The notes under the pieces: generated by a model
What the model saw: only the letters and a program-made list of their open reading frames with translations
The model's database searches: none
What the model was told of the DNA's origin: nothing
Program-made: the position numbers and the translations under genes
Origin: Paenibacillus tarimensis
Lineage (GTDB): Bacteria > Bacillota > Bacilli > Paenibacillales > Paenibacillaceae
DNA: 64,000 nucleotides
Assembly: GCF_021532315.1 (NCBI RefSeq)
Contig: NZ_JAKGAO010000004.1
Location: 434,001 to 498,000, forward strand
Reading direction: 5' to 3'
Part shown: positions 35,697 through 44,900 of the stretch, one piece after another
How positions within the stretch are numbered: the first letter of the stretch is position 1
Layout: each line of letters opens with the position of its first letter

Positions 35697-37025
35697 ATGA
35701 GCTACACGAAAGAGGATATTTTACGCATTTCTCAAGAGCAAAACGTTCGTTTCATTCGATTGCAGTTTACAGACCTGCTCGGTACAATCAAGAACGTAGA
35801 AATTCCGGTGAGCCAGCTTGAGAAGGCTCTCGACAACAAAATGATGTTCGACGGCTCCTCGATCGAAGGCTATGTGCGCATTGAGGAATCCGATATGTAC
35901 TTATATCCTGATCTTGATACTTGGGTTGTGTTCCCATGGGTTACGGAGAACCGTGTTGCCCGTCTGATCTGTGACATCTATATGCCGGATGGAACTCCAT
36001 TTGCAGGCGACCCTCGCGGTATTCTGAAGCGTGCGCTTAAGGAAGCGGAAGAAATGGGCTTTACAGCGATGAATGTTGGCCCAGAGCCGGAATTCTTCCT
36101 GTTTAAGACGGATGAGAAGGGCAATCCGACTACAGAGCTGAATGACCAGGGCGGTTATTTCGATCTTGCTCCTACGGATCTTGGTGAAAACTGCCGTCGT
36201 GAGATCGTGCTGACGCTTGAAGAGATGGGCTTTGAAATCGAAGCATCTCACCATGAGGTGGCACCAGGCCAGCACGAAATCGACTTTAAGTATGCGGATG
36301 CCATTAAAGCCGCAGACCAGATTCAAACCTTTAAGCTAGTCGTCAAGACGGTTGCTCGTCAGCATGGCCTGCATGCTTCCTTTATGCCGAAGCCGCTATT
36401 CGGTGTTAATGGATCGGGTATGCATTGTCACCAGTCCTTGTTCCGCGGCAGCGAGAACGCATTCTATGATGAGAGCGACAAGCTCGGCCTGAGTGAAACG
36501 GCTCGTCAGTACATGGCAGGCGTTCTGCGTCATGCACGGGCATTCGCAGCAATCACCAACCCGACGGTTAACTCATATAAACGTCTTGTGCCTGGTTATG
36601 AAGCGCCTTGTTATGTTGCCTGGTCGGCAAGCAACCGTTCGCCTATGATCCGGATTCCAGCCTCCCGCGGTCTCAGCACACGTATTGAAGTGCGGAACCC
36701 GGACCCGGCAGCTAATCCTTATCTGGCTCTGGCTGTTATGTTGAAGGCTGGTTTGGATGGTATCAAGAACAAGATGCCGCTTCCTGCTCCAACGGACCGC
36801 AATATCTATGTCATGACAGATGAAGAGCGTATCGATGAAGGTATCCCAAGTCTGCCTTGGAACCTGAAGGAAGGCCTCGATGAAATGCTGCGTGACGAAG
36901 TTATCTGTGAGGCGCTTGGCGACCATGCCCTTGCTCACTTCTACGAACTGAAGGAGATTGAGTGGGATATGTACCGCACGCAGGTTCATCAGTGGGAACG
37001 CGATCAGTACATGACGTTATATTAA
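35697..37025 (+). CDS. glnA: glutamine synthetase type I-alpha
   Basis: 442 residues, the length of GSI-alpha enzymes, which are regulated by feedback and GlnR/TnrA rather than adenylylation. [30 protein letters not shown] (metal site), [12 protein letters not shown] and [20 protein letters not shown] are present. AGAAGGAGATGATCTC precedes ATG. Makes glutamine from glutamate and ammonium; cotranscribed with glnR. Confidence 0.98.
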   Translation: MSYTKEDILRISQEQNVRFIRLQFTDLLGTIKNVEIPVSQLEKALDNKMMFDGSSIEGYVRIEESDMYLYPDLDTWVVFPWVTENRVARLICDIYMPDGTPFAGDPRGILKRALKEAEEMGFTAMNVGPEPEFFLFKTDEKGNPTTELNDQGGYFDLAPTDLGENCRREIVLTLEEMGFEIEASHHEVAPGQHEIDFKYADAIKAADQIQTFKLVVKTVARQHGLHASFMPKPLFGVNGSGMHCHQSLFRGSENAFYDESDKLGLSETARQYMAGVLRHARAFAAITNPTVNSYKRLVPGYEAPCYVAWSASNRSPMIRIPASRGLSTRIEVRNPDPAANPYLALAVMLKAGLDGIKNKMPLPAPTDRNIYVMTDEERIDEGIPSLPWNLKEGLDEMLRDEVICEALGDHALAHFYELKEIEWDMYRTQVHQWERDQYMTLY

Positions 37026-37037
37026 AAGCGATTAACC

Positions 37038-37069
37038 AAGAACCCTGACCATTCTGTGTCAGGGTTCTT
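37038..37069 (+). terminator. glnRA terminator
   Basis: Perfect 12-bp stem AAGAACCCTGAC / GTCAGGGTTCTT with an eight-base loop, 12 bases after the glnA stop, followed by ATCTGTCT. Confidence 0.8.
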
Positions 37070-37140
37070 ATCTGTCTAGGGCTAGGTTCTGAGTTCTCTA
37101 TCATTGTTAGCTGTGGAAAACCAGTATGCGCTTGAAAATA

Positions 37141-37170
37141 AAGCCGGCATCCCGTTCAGGATGCCGGCTT
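37141..37170 (-). terminator. lexA terminator
   Basis: Perfect 12-bp stem AAGCCGGCATCC / GGATGCCGGCTT with a six-base loop. On the minus strand it follows the lexA stop by 10 bases and runs into TTATTTTC. Confidence 0.85.
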
Positions 37171-37180
37171 AGCTTATGAA

Positions 37181-37810
37181 TTAATGGAAATCCCGGAAGA
37201 GTCCGATTACTTTGCCCAGAATGGAGACCTGCTTCAAGCGGATAGGCTCCATGGTGGCGTTTTCCGGCTGAAGCCGGATATGATCCTTTTCCTTATAAAA
37301 AGTCTTGACGGTTGCTTCGTCCTCATCGGTCAAAGCGACGACAATCTCACCGTTGTTGGCGGTCTGCTGCTGCCTGACAATGACATAATCCCCGTCATGA
37401 ATTCCTGCCTCGATCATGCTCTCACCGATAACGTTCAGCATGAAAATCTGATCATCTCCGACAAAATGAGAGGGGAGCGGGAAATATTCTTCGATATTCT
37501 CGGTCGCTGTTATAGGAAGACCGGCAGTAACCTTACCAACAACCGGTACTTTGGATACCGCGAGAGGGAAATTAAATTCAGCCTCGCTCTCCTGGTCGAG
37601 AATTTCGATTGCCCGAGGCTTGGTCGGGTCTCGGCGGATCAGTCCCTTCTTCTCCAACCGGTCCAAATGCCCATGAACGGTGGAACTGGAAGCAAGTCCG
37701 ACAGCTTCGCCAATCTCTCTTACGGACGGCGGATATCCTTTATCCCGGACTTCATTCTTGATAAATTCCAAGATGGCCTGCTGGCGGTTGGAAATTTTGG
37801 ACACCTTCAT
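37181..37810 (-). CDS. lexA: SOS repressor LexA
   Basis: 209 residues from the ATG at 37810 ([14 protein letters not shown]). Winged helix-turn-helix with [20 protein letters not shown], then the self-cleaving peptidase domain: scissile A96-G97 in VTAGLP, catalytic S131 (GESM) and K169. GGAG lies very close to the ATG (GGAGTGATG), a short spacing; an in-frame GTG three bases earlier is possible. Represses its own promoter and divergent yneA through the operators at 37850-37984. Confidence 0.97.
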   Translation of the reverse strand: MKVSKISNRQQAILEFIKNEVRDKGYPPSVREIGEAVGLASSSTVHGHLDRLEKKGLIRRDPTKPRAIEILDQESEAEFNFPLAVSKVPVVGKVTAGLPITATENIEEYFPLPSHFVGDDQIFMLNVIGESMIEAGIHDGDYVIVRQQQTANNGEIVVALTDEDEATVKTFYKEKDHIRLQPENATMEPIRLKQVSILGKVIGLFRDFH

Positions 37811-37838
37811 CACTCCATCAACTTGTTTATTGTGACAA

Positions 37839-37867
37839 ATTATAGCATAGAACCGGAGTTCGTACAA
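37839..37867 (-). promoter_or_regulatory. lexA promoter with operator in the spacer
   Basis: Minus strand: TTGTAC (37867-37862), 17 bases, TATAAT (37844-37839). The LexA box GAAC-N4-GTTC at 37850-37861 fills the spacer, so repressor and polymerase would compete. Confidence 0.8.
37850..37861. promoter_or_regulatory. LexA operator 1
   Basis: GAACCGGAGTTC, perfect GAAC-N4-GTTC, between the -35 and -10 of lexA. Confidence 0.85.
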
Positions 37868-37880
37868 ACATAAGTTCCTG

Positions 37881-37894
37881 AAAACAGAGGTTCG
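37881..37894. promoter_or_regulatory. LexA operator 2 (weak)
   Basis: Minus strand CGAACCTCTGTTTT: GAAC-N4-GTTT, one change in the core, upstream of the lexA -35. Confidence 0.5.
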
Positions 37895-37905
37895 TACATG
37901 AAGGG

Positions 37906-37917
37906 GAACAAATGTTC
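37906..37917. promoter_or_regulatory. LexA operator 3
   Basis: GAACAAATGTTC within GGAACAAATGTTCC, an exact consensus site, just upstream of the yneA -35. Confidence 0.85.
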
Positions 37918-37926
37918 CAAAAGTGG

Positions 37927-37956
37927 TTGACTACAAACATCTGTTCGTGATATGCT
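37927..37956 (+). promoter_or_regulatory. yneA promoter
   Basis: TTGACT (37927-37932), 18 bases, TATGCT (37951-37956). LexA operator 4 occupies the spacer. Confidence 0.65.
37934..37947. promoter_or_regulatory. LexA operator 4
   Basis: Minus strand CGAACAGATGTTTG: GAAC-N4-GTTT, inside the yneA promoter spacer. Confidence 0.75.
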
Positions 37957-37970
37957 CATTTTAGCAATAC

Positions 37971-37984
37971 AGAACAAATGTTTG
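37971..37984. promoter_or_regulatory. LexA operator 5
   Basis: AGAACAAATGTTTG: GAAC-N4-GTTT, in the transcribed leader of yneA just before its start codon. Confidence 0.7.
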
Positions 37985-37995
37985 GGGTGCTGAAT

Positions 37996-38400
37996 ATGAT
38001 CATAAAAGTAAATGACATGTCCTACCGCAGCTTGTACAAGGAACAGAACAATAAGAGAACCCACATACATAGCAAGAGTGTTACGGCTGGGCGTACTTCA
38101 CTACGGCTGAGCTGGAAGGTGGGCCGTTTGCTGGCCGCATTAATCCTCATTATTATCATCGTGACGGGTTTCACGCTCGTCCATTCGAACGCCCTCGGAA
38201 CGCATGCGGAACCCGCACAGCCCAACGAACTGGCGGTTACGGTTTCTACAGGCGATACGCTGTGGTCACTGGCCCAAAGCCATGCACCAGAAGGTGCCGA
38301 TATCCGACAAATCGTGTATCTGATGAAGAAGCGGAACCTGCTCACAGACAGCAACCTGCAGCCAGGTGACCAGATTATCATTCCTGTGGAGTCCTTCTAA
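37996..38400 (+). CDS. yneA: SOS cell-division inhibitor YneA-like, LysM protein
   Basis: 134 residues from ATG 37996 (GGGGTG upstream; an ATG at 37978 lies inside LexA operator 5 and lacks a ribosome site). A cytosolic basic head is followed by one TM helix (LLAALILIIIIVTGFTLV) and an extracytoplasmic LysM domain (TVSTGDTLWSLAQSHAPEG ... LQPGDQIIIPV). Divergent from lexA, as in B. subtilis where YneA blocks division during SOS. Recognition rests on layout and locus, since YneA sequences diverge. Confidence 0.85.
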   Translation: MIIKVNDMSYRSLYKEQNNKRTHIHSKSVTAGRTSLRLSWKVGRLLAALILIIIIVTGFTLVHSNALGTHAEPAQPNELAVTVSTGDTLWSLAQSHAPEGADIRQIVYLMKKRNLLTDSNLQPGDQIIIPVESF

Positions 38401-38455
38401 TTCGCTGTATAAGTCTATATTACAAGGTTATCATTAAATAGTTATTACGAGTTTT

Positions 38456-38492
38456 ACCGTTCCGGCCTTGAGCTCCTGTGAACGGTTTTTTT
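38456..38492 (+). terminator. yneA terminator
   Basis: ACCGTTC (38456-38462) and GAACGGT (38480-38486) followed by a seven-T run starting with the stem's last base. Confidence 0.8.
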
Positions 38493-38581
38493 GTTATTGC
38501 TGCTTGTTCCTCGCCTTGACAACCAAGGCGTGAAAGTGTCAAAGTAATATTGGACAAGAACCGCGCAAGGAGGAGACTCTC

Positions 38582-38773
38582 ATGGAAAAACTGGTCGCAC
38601 GGATCAATGAACTGTCGCGTAAAAATAAATCCGTTGGCTTGACTGAAGAGGAAATGGCAGAGCGTGAAGAATTGAGGCGCCAGTACCTCCAGCAATTCCG
38701 CAAAAATTTCAAGGATCAGCTGGATACGATTAAGTGGGCAGAAGATGAGGATAACGATAAGTTAAAGCACTAA
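38582..38773 (+). CDS. DUF896 family protein (YnzC-like)
   Basis: 63-residue helical-hairpin protein: MEKLVARINELSRKNKSVGLTEEE, then REELRRQYLQQFRKNFKDQL. This is the DUF896/YnzC family, small cytosolic proteins of unknown function found next to lexA/yneA in Bacilli. AAGGAGGAGACTCTC precedes ATG. The resolvase-like yneB that sits between in B. subtilis is absent. Confidence 0.9.
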   Translation: MEKLVARINELSRKNKSVGLTEEEMAEREELRRQYLQQFRKNFKDQLDTIKWAEDEDNDKLKH

Positions 38774-38817
38774 ACAAAACATCTGGTACGAAAGCATGAT
38801 GAACGGGAGGAGTTAAC

Positions 38818-39804
38818 ATGGAATATCGTTTGCTTGGCAGAAGCGGACTGGCAGTATCTGAGGTTTGTCTTGGGACAATGACGTTTGGAAACACCACCAG
38901 TGAGTCGGATTCAATCGAGATGATCCATCGGTTCTTGGATGCCGGCGGCAATTTTCTTGATACGGCGGATGTTTATGTCGGCGGCAAATCGGAAGAGATC
39001 GTAGGCAAGGCGATAAAGGACCGCAGGTCAGAAGTCGTACTTGCAACGAAGGTCAGATTCCAGACGGAGCAGCATCCCAATGGCGTAGGGATATCACGCA
39101 AGCATATCATGGATGGTGTAGATGCAAGCCTGAAGCGGCTTGGCACGGATTACATCGATCTTTACCAGATGCATGTGTGGGATCATGCAACCCCAGTTGA
39201 AGAGACACTGCGCACGCTTGATGACCTTGTGTCATCAGGAAAAGTAAGGTATATCGGCTGTTCCAATTTTCTCGCCTGGCAGCTGATGAAGTCGCTTGCT
39301 TATAGCGATTACAGCCGTTTTGTACGATACATATCTATTCAACCGCAGTATAGCCTGGTCAGCAGAGAGATGGATCGGGAGATCATGTCCCTTTGTATCG
39401 AAGAACAGGTCGGTGTCATACCCTGGGCTCCGCTGGGCGGCGGATTTCTTACGGGTCGCTACACTAGAGAGGAGCCAACTTCCGGCAGGTTGACAGCAAA
39501 GACAGGTGAGAGCTCATGGGCGTTCCGTGCCACGGAGAAAAACTTTGCCATTTTGGAAGAGGTCCAGAGGGCTGCACGTGAGCTGGACAAAACACCGGCA
39601 CAGGTTGCACTACGCTGGCTGATACAGCAGCAAGGAATTACTTCACCAATCTTCGGAGCAAGCACGCTGGAGCAGTACGAGGATGATATGGGGGCGGTAG
39701 GCTGGACGATGCCGCAGGAAATATGGGAGCGGCTGGATCAGGTGAGTGCGCTGCCGTCCGAATATCCGACCCGGTTCATCCAGAAATTCCGCAGGCCCTT
39801 ATAA
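38818..39804 (+). CDS. aldo/keto reductase
   Basis: 328-residue NADPH-dependent oxidoreductase of the AKR superfamily. Catalytic tetrad D48, Y53, K78 and H119 is complete (DTADVY, ATKVR, MHVWD); NADP-binding GASTLEQYEDD near the end. Substrate unknown. GGGAGGAG precedes ATG. 44 bases after the DUF896 stop. Confidence 0.92.
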   Translation: MEYRLLGRSGLAVSEVCLGTMTFGNTTSESDSIEMIHRFLDAGGNFLDTADVYVGGKSEEIVGKAIKDRRSEVVLATKVRFQTEQHPNGVGISRKHIMDGVDASLKRLGTDYIDLYQMHVWDHATPVEETLRTLDDLVSSGKVRYIGCSNFLAWQLMKSLAYSDYSRFVRYISIQPQYSLVSREMDREIMSLCIEEQVGVIPWAPLGGGFLTGRYTREEPTSGRLTAKTGESSWAFRATEKNFAILEEVQRAARELDKTPAQVALRWLIQQQGITSPIFGASTLEQYEDDMGAVGWTMPQEIWERLDQVSALPSEYPTRFIQKFRRPL

Positions 39805-39846
39805 CTAGAGAAGGACTGCCAATACAGATATTGAGGGGTGTCAGCG

Positions 39847-40380
39847 ATGTCCCGATCATGGGAACGCAAGGTAAGGCGGAATAGTAATGTTATTAACCGC
39901 CAACGCAAGAAATCAGGAACGCAGAGTATTGCAGCTGCGGCGCAGCGGATAGACCGTTTCAAAGGACGCAATTTTATACTGCCGGTCTTTCTGCTGCTGT
40001 TTACCGGCGGTTATGCGTATCTGGCAACTATTCCTGCTGCAGCGCCGGAAGGAGAGAATGTAACGAGCTCCGGCATGTTTTGGCTGACAATCGGCTGTTA
40101 TTTTCTGCTTGCCATGCTGTTCTTCTTCAGGCGTCCGTACTTAAGCGTTGCGAAGGATTATGTAGGCACACGCCGTATGACTGGCGATAAGACGCTTTAT
40201 GCTTCTTCCATTAAGAGTATAAGTGTGCAGCCGGGTTATGTGGTCATAGAGCAGGCTAAGGGAGCGAACTGGGTATTTTCCCGGGCGATCAACCGGTTTC
40301 CTACTGAAGCGATGGCGGAGCGGTTGAGGGCGTTTGCGAAAGATCACAATATCGCTTTTCACGAGAAGGCAGTGAAATAG
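39847..40380 (+). CDS. membrane protein with two TM helices, function unknown
   Basis: 177 residues from ATG 39847 (GAGGGGTG upstream). Basic head (about 20% Arg/Lys), two TM helices (FILPVFLLLFTGGYAYLA and FWLTIGCYFLLAMLFFF), then an 80-residue cytosolic domain (YLSVAKDYVGTRRMTGDK ... IKSISVQPGYVVIEQ) whose strand pattern recalls bacterial PH-like domains after paired helices. I cannot assign a function. It starts 42 bases after the aldo/keto reductase and is followed 20 bases later by the HAD gene. Confidence 0.7.
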   Translation: MSRSWERKVRRNSNVINRQRKKSGTQSIAAAAQRIDRFKGRNFILPVFLLLFTGGYAYLATIPAAAPEGENVTSSGMFWLTIGCYFLLAMLFFFRRPYLSVAKDYVGTRRMTGDKTLYASSIKSISVQPGYVVIEQAKGANWVFSRAINRFPTEAMAERLRAFAKDHNIAFHEKAVK

Positions 40381-40400
40381 CAGATTGGGAGAGAGAATAT

Positions 40401-41186
40401 ATGGCGAAGAAAGCTGTGCTGTTTGACTTGGATGATACCTTGCTGTGGGATGAGCGGAGTGTGAAGGAGGCTTTTGAAGCAACCTGCCAGTATGCAGCCG
40501 ACCGCACGGGGGTCAAGGAAGCTGAACTTGAGGAAGCAGTGCGCAGAGAAGCTAAGGCACTGTATGAATCCTATGAAACATTCACATTTACCAAGATGAT
40601 AGGTATTAATCCTTTTGAAGGGCTGTGGGCTAATTTCCTGGAAGGCGAGCAGGCCGAGTTTCGCAAGCTGCAGGCGCTGGCGCCTGGCTATCGCAGGGAT
40701 GCATGGACCCGCGGACTAAAGTCGCTCGGAGTAGATGATGAGGCGTTAGGAGCGGAGCTGGCTGAAAGGTTTCCGGCTGAGAGGCGTGCTAGACCTTATA
40801 CTTATGAAGAGACGTTCAGCATTCTGGATGAGCTGCGCGGAAAGTATATGCTGCTGCTGCTCACAAATGGATCTCCTGATCTCCAACGTGAGAAGCTGGC
40901 TGGTGTGCCGGAACTTGTACCTTATTTCGATCATGTTATTATTTCGGGTGAATTCGGGGAAGGTAAGCCGGCGGCGAGTATATTCCGTCATGCTTTAACT
41001 ATGCTTGGAATTGAACCGGAAGACGCGGTTATGGTGGGCGATAAGCTGACTACAGATATCAAGGGCGCTAACACGGTGGGGATGGATTCTGTCTGGGTAA
41101 ACCGTCACGGCATGCAGCGCTCGGACGAGATTATACCAAAGTATGAAATCAAGCATCTTCATGAGCTTCTTGATATTCTGACATAA
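40401..41186 (+). CDS. HAD family hydrolase (YjjG/haloacid dehalogenase type)
   Basis: 261 residues. Motif I FDLDDTLLWDE, motif II LLTNGS, motif III lysine near EFGEGKPAA, motif IV MVGDKLTTDIKGAN; all catalytic residues are present. A helical C1-type cap lies between motifs I and II (about 15-120). Likely a small phosphatase for nucleotides or sugar phosphates; substrate not predictable. Ends at the palindromic terminator 41209-41256. Confidence 0.88.
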   Translation: MAKKAVLFDLDDTLLWDERSVKEAFEATCQYAADRTGVKEAELEEAVRREAKALYESYETFTFTKMIGINPFEGLWANFLEGEQAEFRKLQALAPGYRRDAWTRGLKSLGVDDEALGAELAERFPAERRARPYTYEETFSILDELRGKYMLLLLTNGSPDLQREKLAGVPELVPYFDHVIISGEFGEGKPAASIFRHALTMLGIEPEDAVMVGDKLTTDIKGANTVGMDSVWVNRHGMQRSDEIIPKYEIKHLHELLDILT

Positions 41187-41208
41187 TCCGTTCAACGTTT
41201 AACTCAAG

Positions 41209-41256
41209 AAGAGGGCTTCCATGCCGGTTGTTAACAACCGGCATGGAAGCCCTCTT
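41209..41256. terminator. 48-bp perfect palindrome, convergent terminator
   Basis: Two 24-base arms with no mismatch and no spacer (centre between 41232 and 41233). It starts AAGAGGGCTTCC and ends GGAAGCCCTCTT, lying between the HAD gene (plus) and mtnD (minus). Works as a strong two-way terminator by structure, although only short T-runs flank it. Confidence 0.8.
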
Positions 41257-41279
41257 GCGTTCTAAATGCGGTTATATTG

Positions 41280-41819
41280 CTACTTCTGGAAAGCAGGGTC
41301 AGCGAACGGATGCGCGATCCAGCCTTCTGTCTCAATAAAGAGGCGTACCGCAACAATTTGGCGGTTATCCATCAATGTGAAGAAATGGGGCTTGTGCTCA
41401 GGCACAGAAATGACATCTCCGGCTTCGAGCTCTACATCGAAATAGCCGACATCGTCTGAACCTTTAATAATGAAGATTCCGCGGCCGGCCGTGATTGCAC
41501 GCACTTCATCCTCTGTATGGGTGTGGACATTCTCAAACTTCTTGAGCAGCTCATCCAGGTTGGGAGTAGCGTCCGAAAGGGCGATAACATCCCATGTCCG
41601 GTAACCGCGGCGCTTAGCCAAATCCTTGATTTCCGAATCAAATGTCGCAAGGATTTGGGATTTATCCTCATCATTTAATACGAATTTATTCTGCAGATCT
41701 TGAGGCAGCTTGGAAGCATCCCAATGCTCATATAAGACTTCCTGCTTAGAGAGAAATTCCCGTACATTCTCTTCACCGCTGATCCGCTCCTCGGTATTAC
41801 GAATTCTGATCTCAGCCAA
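41280..41819 (-). CDS. mtnD: acireductone dioxygenase MtnD
   Basis: 179-residue cupin enzyme of the methionine salvage pathway, oxidising acireductone to the methionine precursor 2-keto-4-methylthiobutyrate and formate (Fe form). Metal ligands H99, H101, E105 (HTHTEDE) and H145 (KPHFF) are present, and AGRGIFII is the first cupin strand pair. Other mtn genes are not in the window. Confidence 0.94.
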   Translation of the reverse strand: MAEIRIRNTEERISGEENVREFLSKQEVLYEHWDASKLPQDLQNKFVLNDEDKSQILATFDSEIKDLAKRRGYRTWDVIALSDATPNLDELLKKFENVHTHTEDEVRAITAGRGIFIIKGSDDVGYFDVELEAGDVISVPEHKPHFFTLMDNRQIVAVRLFIETEGWIAHPFADPAFQK

Positions 41820-41873
41820 TTTTAAATCCCTCTTTTCCTATCAGGTTTATTCTTATATAATTAGAATGATTCC

Positions 41874-41902
41874 ATTATAAAGCATTTTATGTGCTCTGTC
41901 GA
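41874..41902 (-). promoter_or_regulatory. mtnD promoter
   Basis: Minus strand TCGACA (41902-41897), 17 bases, TATAAT (41879-41874), 55 bases before the mtnD ATG. No S-box or T-box structure is apparent in the short leader. Confidence 0.7.
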
Positions 41903-41977
41903 CCAGGCTATGACTTTTCACACGGACATAGTTCTGTTACACTAAAGCTTAATGATTTGGCGGAAGGGTGTAGGAAT

Positions 41978-44900
41978 ATGACAAAACCCGGCTTACAAGA
42001 AATGCTATCGAAACGGATCCTGATTCTTGATGGTGCGATGGGCACGATGATCCAGCAGGCCAATTTAACGGAAGAAGATTTTGGCGGAGAGGAACTGGAC
42101 GGCTGTAACGAAATTCTCGTGCTTACACGTCCTGATGTAATAAAGCAAATACATGAGGCATACCTCGAAGCAGGTGCTGATATTCTGGAAACCAACACCT
42201 TTGGCGCAACAAGCGTGGTGCTGGCTGAATATGATATACCTGAGAAAGCCCGGGAGATCAACCTCGCTGCCGCGAGGCTTGCTGTTGAGGCAGCTGCAAA
42301 ATATACAACGCCTGAGAAGCCACGGTATGTAGCTGGAGCCCTTGGGCCGACGACCAAGACGCTATCGGTTACTGGCGGCGTAACTTTTGAGGAGCTCGTC
42401 GAGAGCTATCATGAACAAGTAGTTGCGCTAATGGAAGCAGGCGTAGATGCGCTGCTGCTGGAAACCTCTCAGGATACCTTGAATGTAAAGGCGGGAAGCC
42501 TGGGAATCCGCAAGGCATTTGAGGATCTTGGCTTCGAGCTTCCGATTATGATATCGGGCACGATCGAACCGATGGGTACGACACTCGCCGGTCAGAATAT
42601 TGAATCATTCTACATTTCTCTGGAGCATCTGAAACCGGTTACGATCGGGTTGAACTGTGCCACAGGACCTGAGTTTATGCGCGATCATATCCGGAGCCTG
42701 GCCGCGATTGCAAAAACCAATATCAGCTGTTATCCGAATGCCGGATTGCCGGATGAGAACGGGAACTATCATGAATCCCCCGAGTCACTGGCACGCAAGC
42801 TTGGTGAGTTCGCCAAGCAGGGATGGCTTAATGTCGCGGGCGGCTGCTGCGGTACAACGCCGGAGCATATTAAGGCTATGGCAGATGAGATGGCTAAATA
42901 TAAGCCAAGAACGGAATTTGGCGACCATCCGGCTGCCGTTGCCGGTATTGAAACAGTATATATTGAACCGGAGAACCGTCCTTACATGGTTGGAGAACGA
43001 ACCAACGTGTCAGGTTCCCGTAAGTTCAAGCGTCTGATCAAGGAAGGAAAGTTTGAGGAAGCCTCCGAAATTGCCCGAGCTCAGGTAAAGGGCGGAGCCC
43101 ACATTATTGACATTAACCTTCAGGATACGGATATTGATGAGGCTTATGCGATGGAGACGTTCCTCAGCTTCGTAACCAAGAAAATCAAGGCGCCTCTTAT
43201 GATTGACTCGACCTATGACCATATCATCGAGCTTGGGCTTAAGCATTCCCAGGGTAAGGCGCTGATTAATTCCATTAACCTAGAAGACGGGGAGTCGAAG
43301 TTTGAGAAGATCGTACCGCTGATCCATAAATATGGGGCGGCTGTTGTCATGATTCTTATTGATGAACGCGGACAAGCAGTATCCCGCCAAGCGAAGCTTG
43401 AGGTTGCAGACCGTTCGTATGATCTGCTCGTTAACAAATACGGGTTAAATCCCGAAGACATTATATTCGATCCAAACATGTTTCCGATTGGCTCCGGCGA
43501 TCCGCAGTATATCGGTTCGGCTGTGGAGACCATTGAGGGTATACGCTTGATTAAAGAACGTTACCCGGCCTGCAAAACCATTCTGGGCCTCAGCAACATC
43601 TCCTTTGGTCTGCCTGACGCAGGGCGTGAAGTGTTGAACGCCGTGTATCTGTACCACTGCACGAAAGCGGGGCTCGATTATGCGATCGTCAACACGGAGA
43701 AGCTGGAGCGTTATGCATCGATTCCGGAAGAAGAGCGCCAACTGGCAGAAGAACTGATTTTTAATACAACGGACGAAACACTTGCTAAATTTGTTGCCTT
43801 TTACAGAGAGAAGAAGGTCGACAAGAAGGAGAAGGTCTCCAACCTGACGCTGGAGGAACGCCTGGCTTCTTATATTATTGAAGGAACGAAGGAGGGGCTT
43901 CTACCGGATCTGGATGAGGCGCTGACTAAGTACCGTCCGCTGGATATTATTAATGGACCGCTCATGAAAGGCATGGAGGAAGTCGGCCGCCTGTTCAACA
44001 ATAACGAGCTGATCGTGGCCGAGGTTCTGCAAAGTGCGGAGGTTATGAAGGCTTCCGTAGCCCACCTGGAGCCGCACATGGAGAAAAGCGAGACATCTGT
44101 CAAAGGCAAGATTATATTGGCCACCGTTAAAGGCGATGTACACGATATTGGTAAAAACCTCGTCGAAATCATCTTGTCCAATAATGGCTACAAGATCATC
44201 AACCTGGGCATCAAAGTACCGCCTGAACAGATCATTGAGGCTTATAGGCAAGAGAAAGCCGACGCAATTGGTCTCTCTGGTCTGCTTGTCAAATCGGCAC
44301 AGCAGATGGTGCTGACAGCACAGGATATGCGGGCCGCAGGTATTGATGCTCCGATTCTGGTAGGGGGAGCGGCTCTGAGCCGCAAGTTCACGAAAACCAG
44401 AATTAGCCCGGAATACGATGGCTTGGTGTTATATGCCAAGGATGCTATGGACGGGCTGGATATCGCGAACAAGCTAATGAACCCCGAGCATCGCGCTCGC
44501 TATGAAGCAGAGCTGAAGGCCTTGAAGGAATCCGGTTATGCGGAAGCCGAAGAGAAGGCGCCGCTGCCGCAGCTCTCAAGAGCTGTCCGCTCTAACATCT
44601 CTACGGATGCGCCTGTCTTCGTACCGCCTGATCTGGAACGCCATGTACTGAGAGAAGTGCCGTTAGGCCATATCCTGCCTTATGTTAATATGCAGATGCT
44701 GTTAGGGCATCATCTTGGCCTGCGGGGCAAGGTGGAGGACCTGCTGGCTCAAGGCAACCCAAAGGCTGTCCAGCTGAAGGAAACCGTGGATAGTATTCTG
44801 GAAGAAGCTGCTGCGGAGAAAACGCTGCATGCCAATGCCATGTACCGGTTCTTCCCGGCTCAGTCATCCGGCAATGACATTATTATCTATGATCCTGAGG

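Noticed and set aside
37184-37873. 229-codon plus-strand frame opposite lexA
   Set aside because: Mirror of lexA; it runs through the lexA promoter and has no start signal.
38516-38550. TTGACA upstream of the DUF896 gene
   Set aside because: No -10 at 16-18 bases; TAATAT is 23 bases away.
41891-41977. N-terminal extension of metH
   Set aside because: No ribosome site; the family N-terminus begins near the ATG at 41978.
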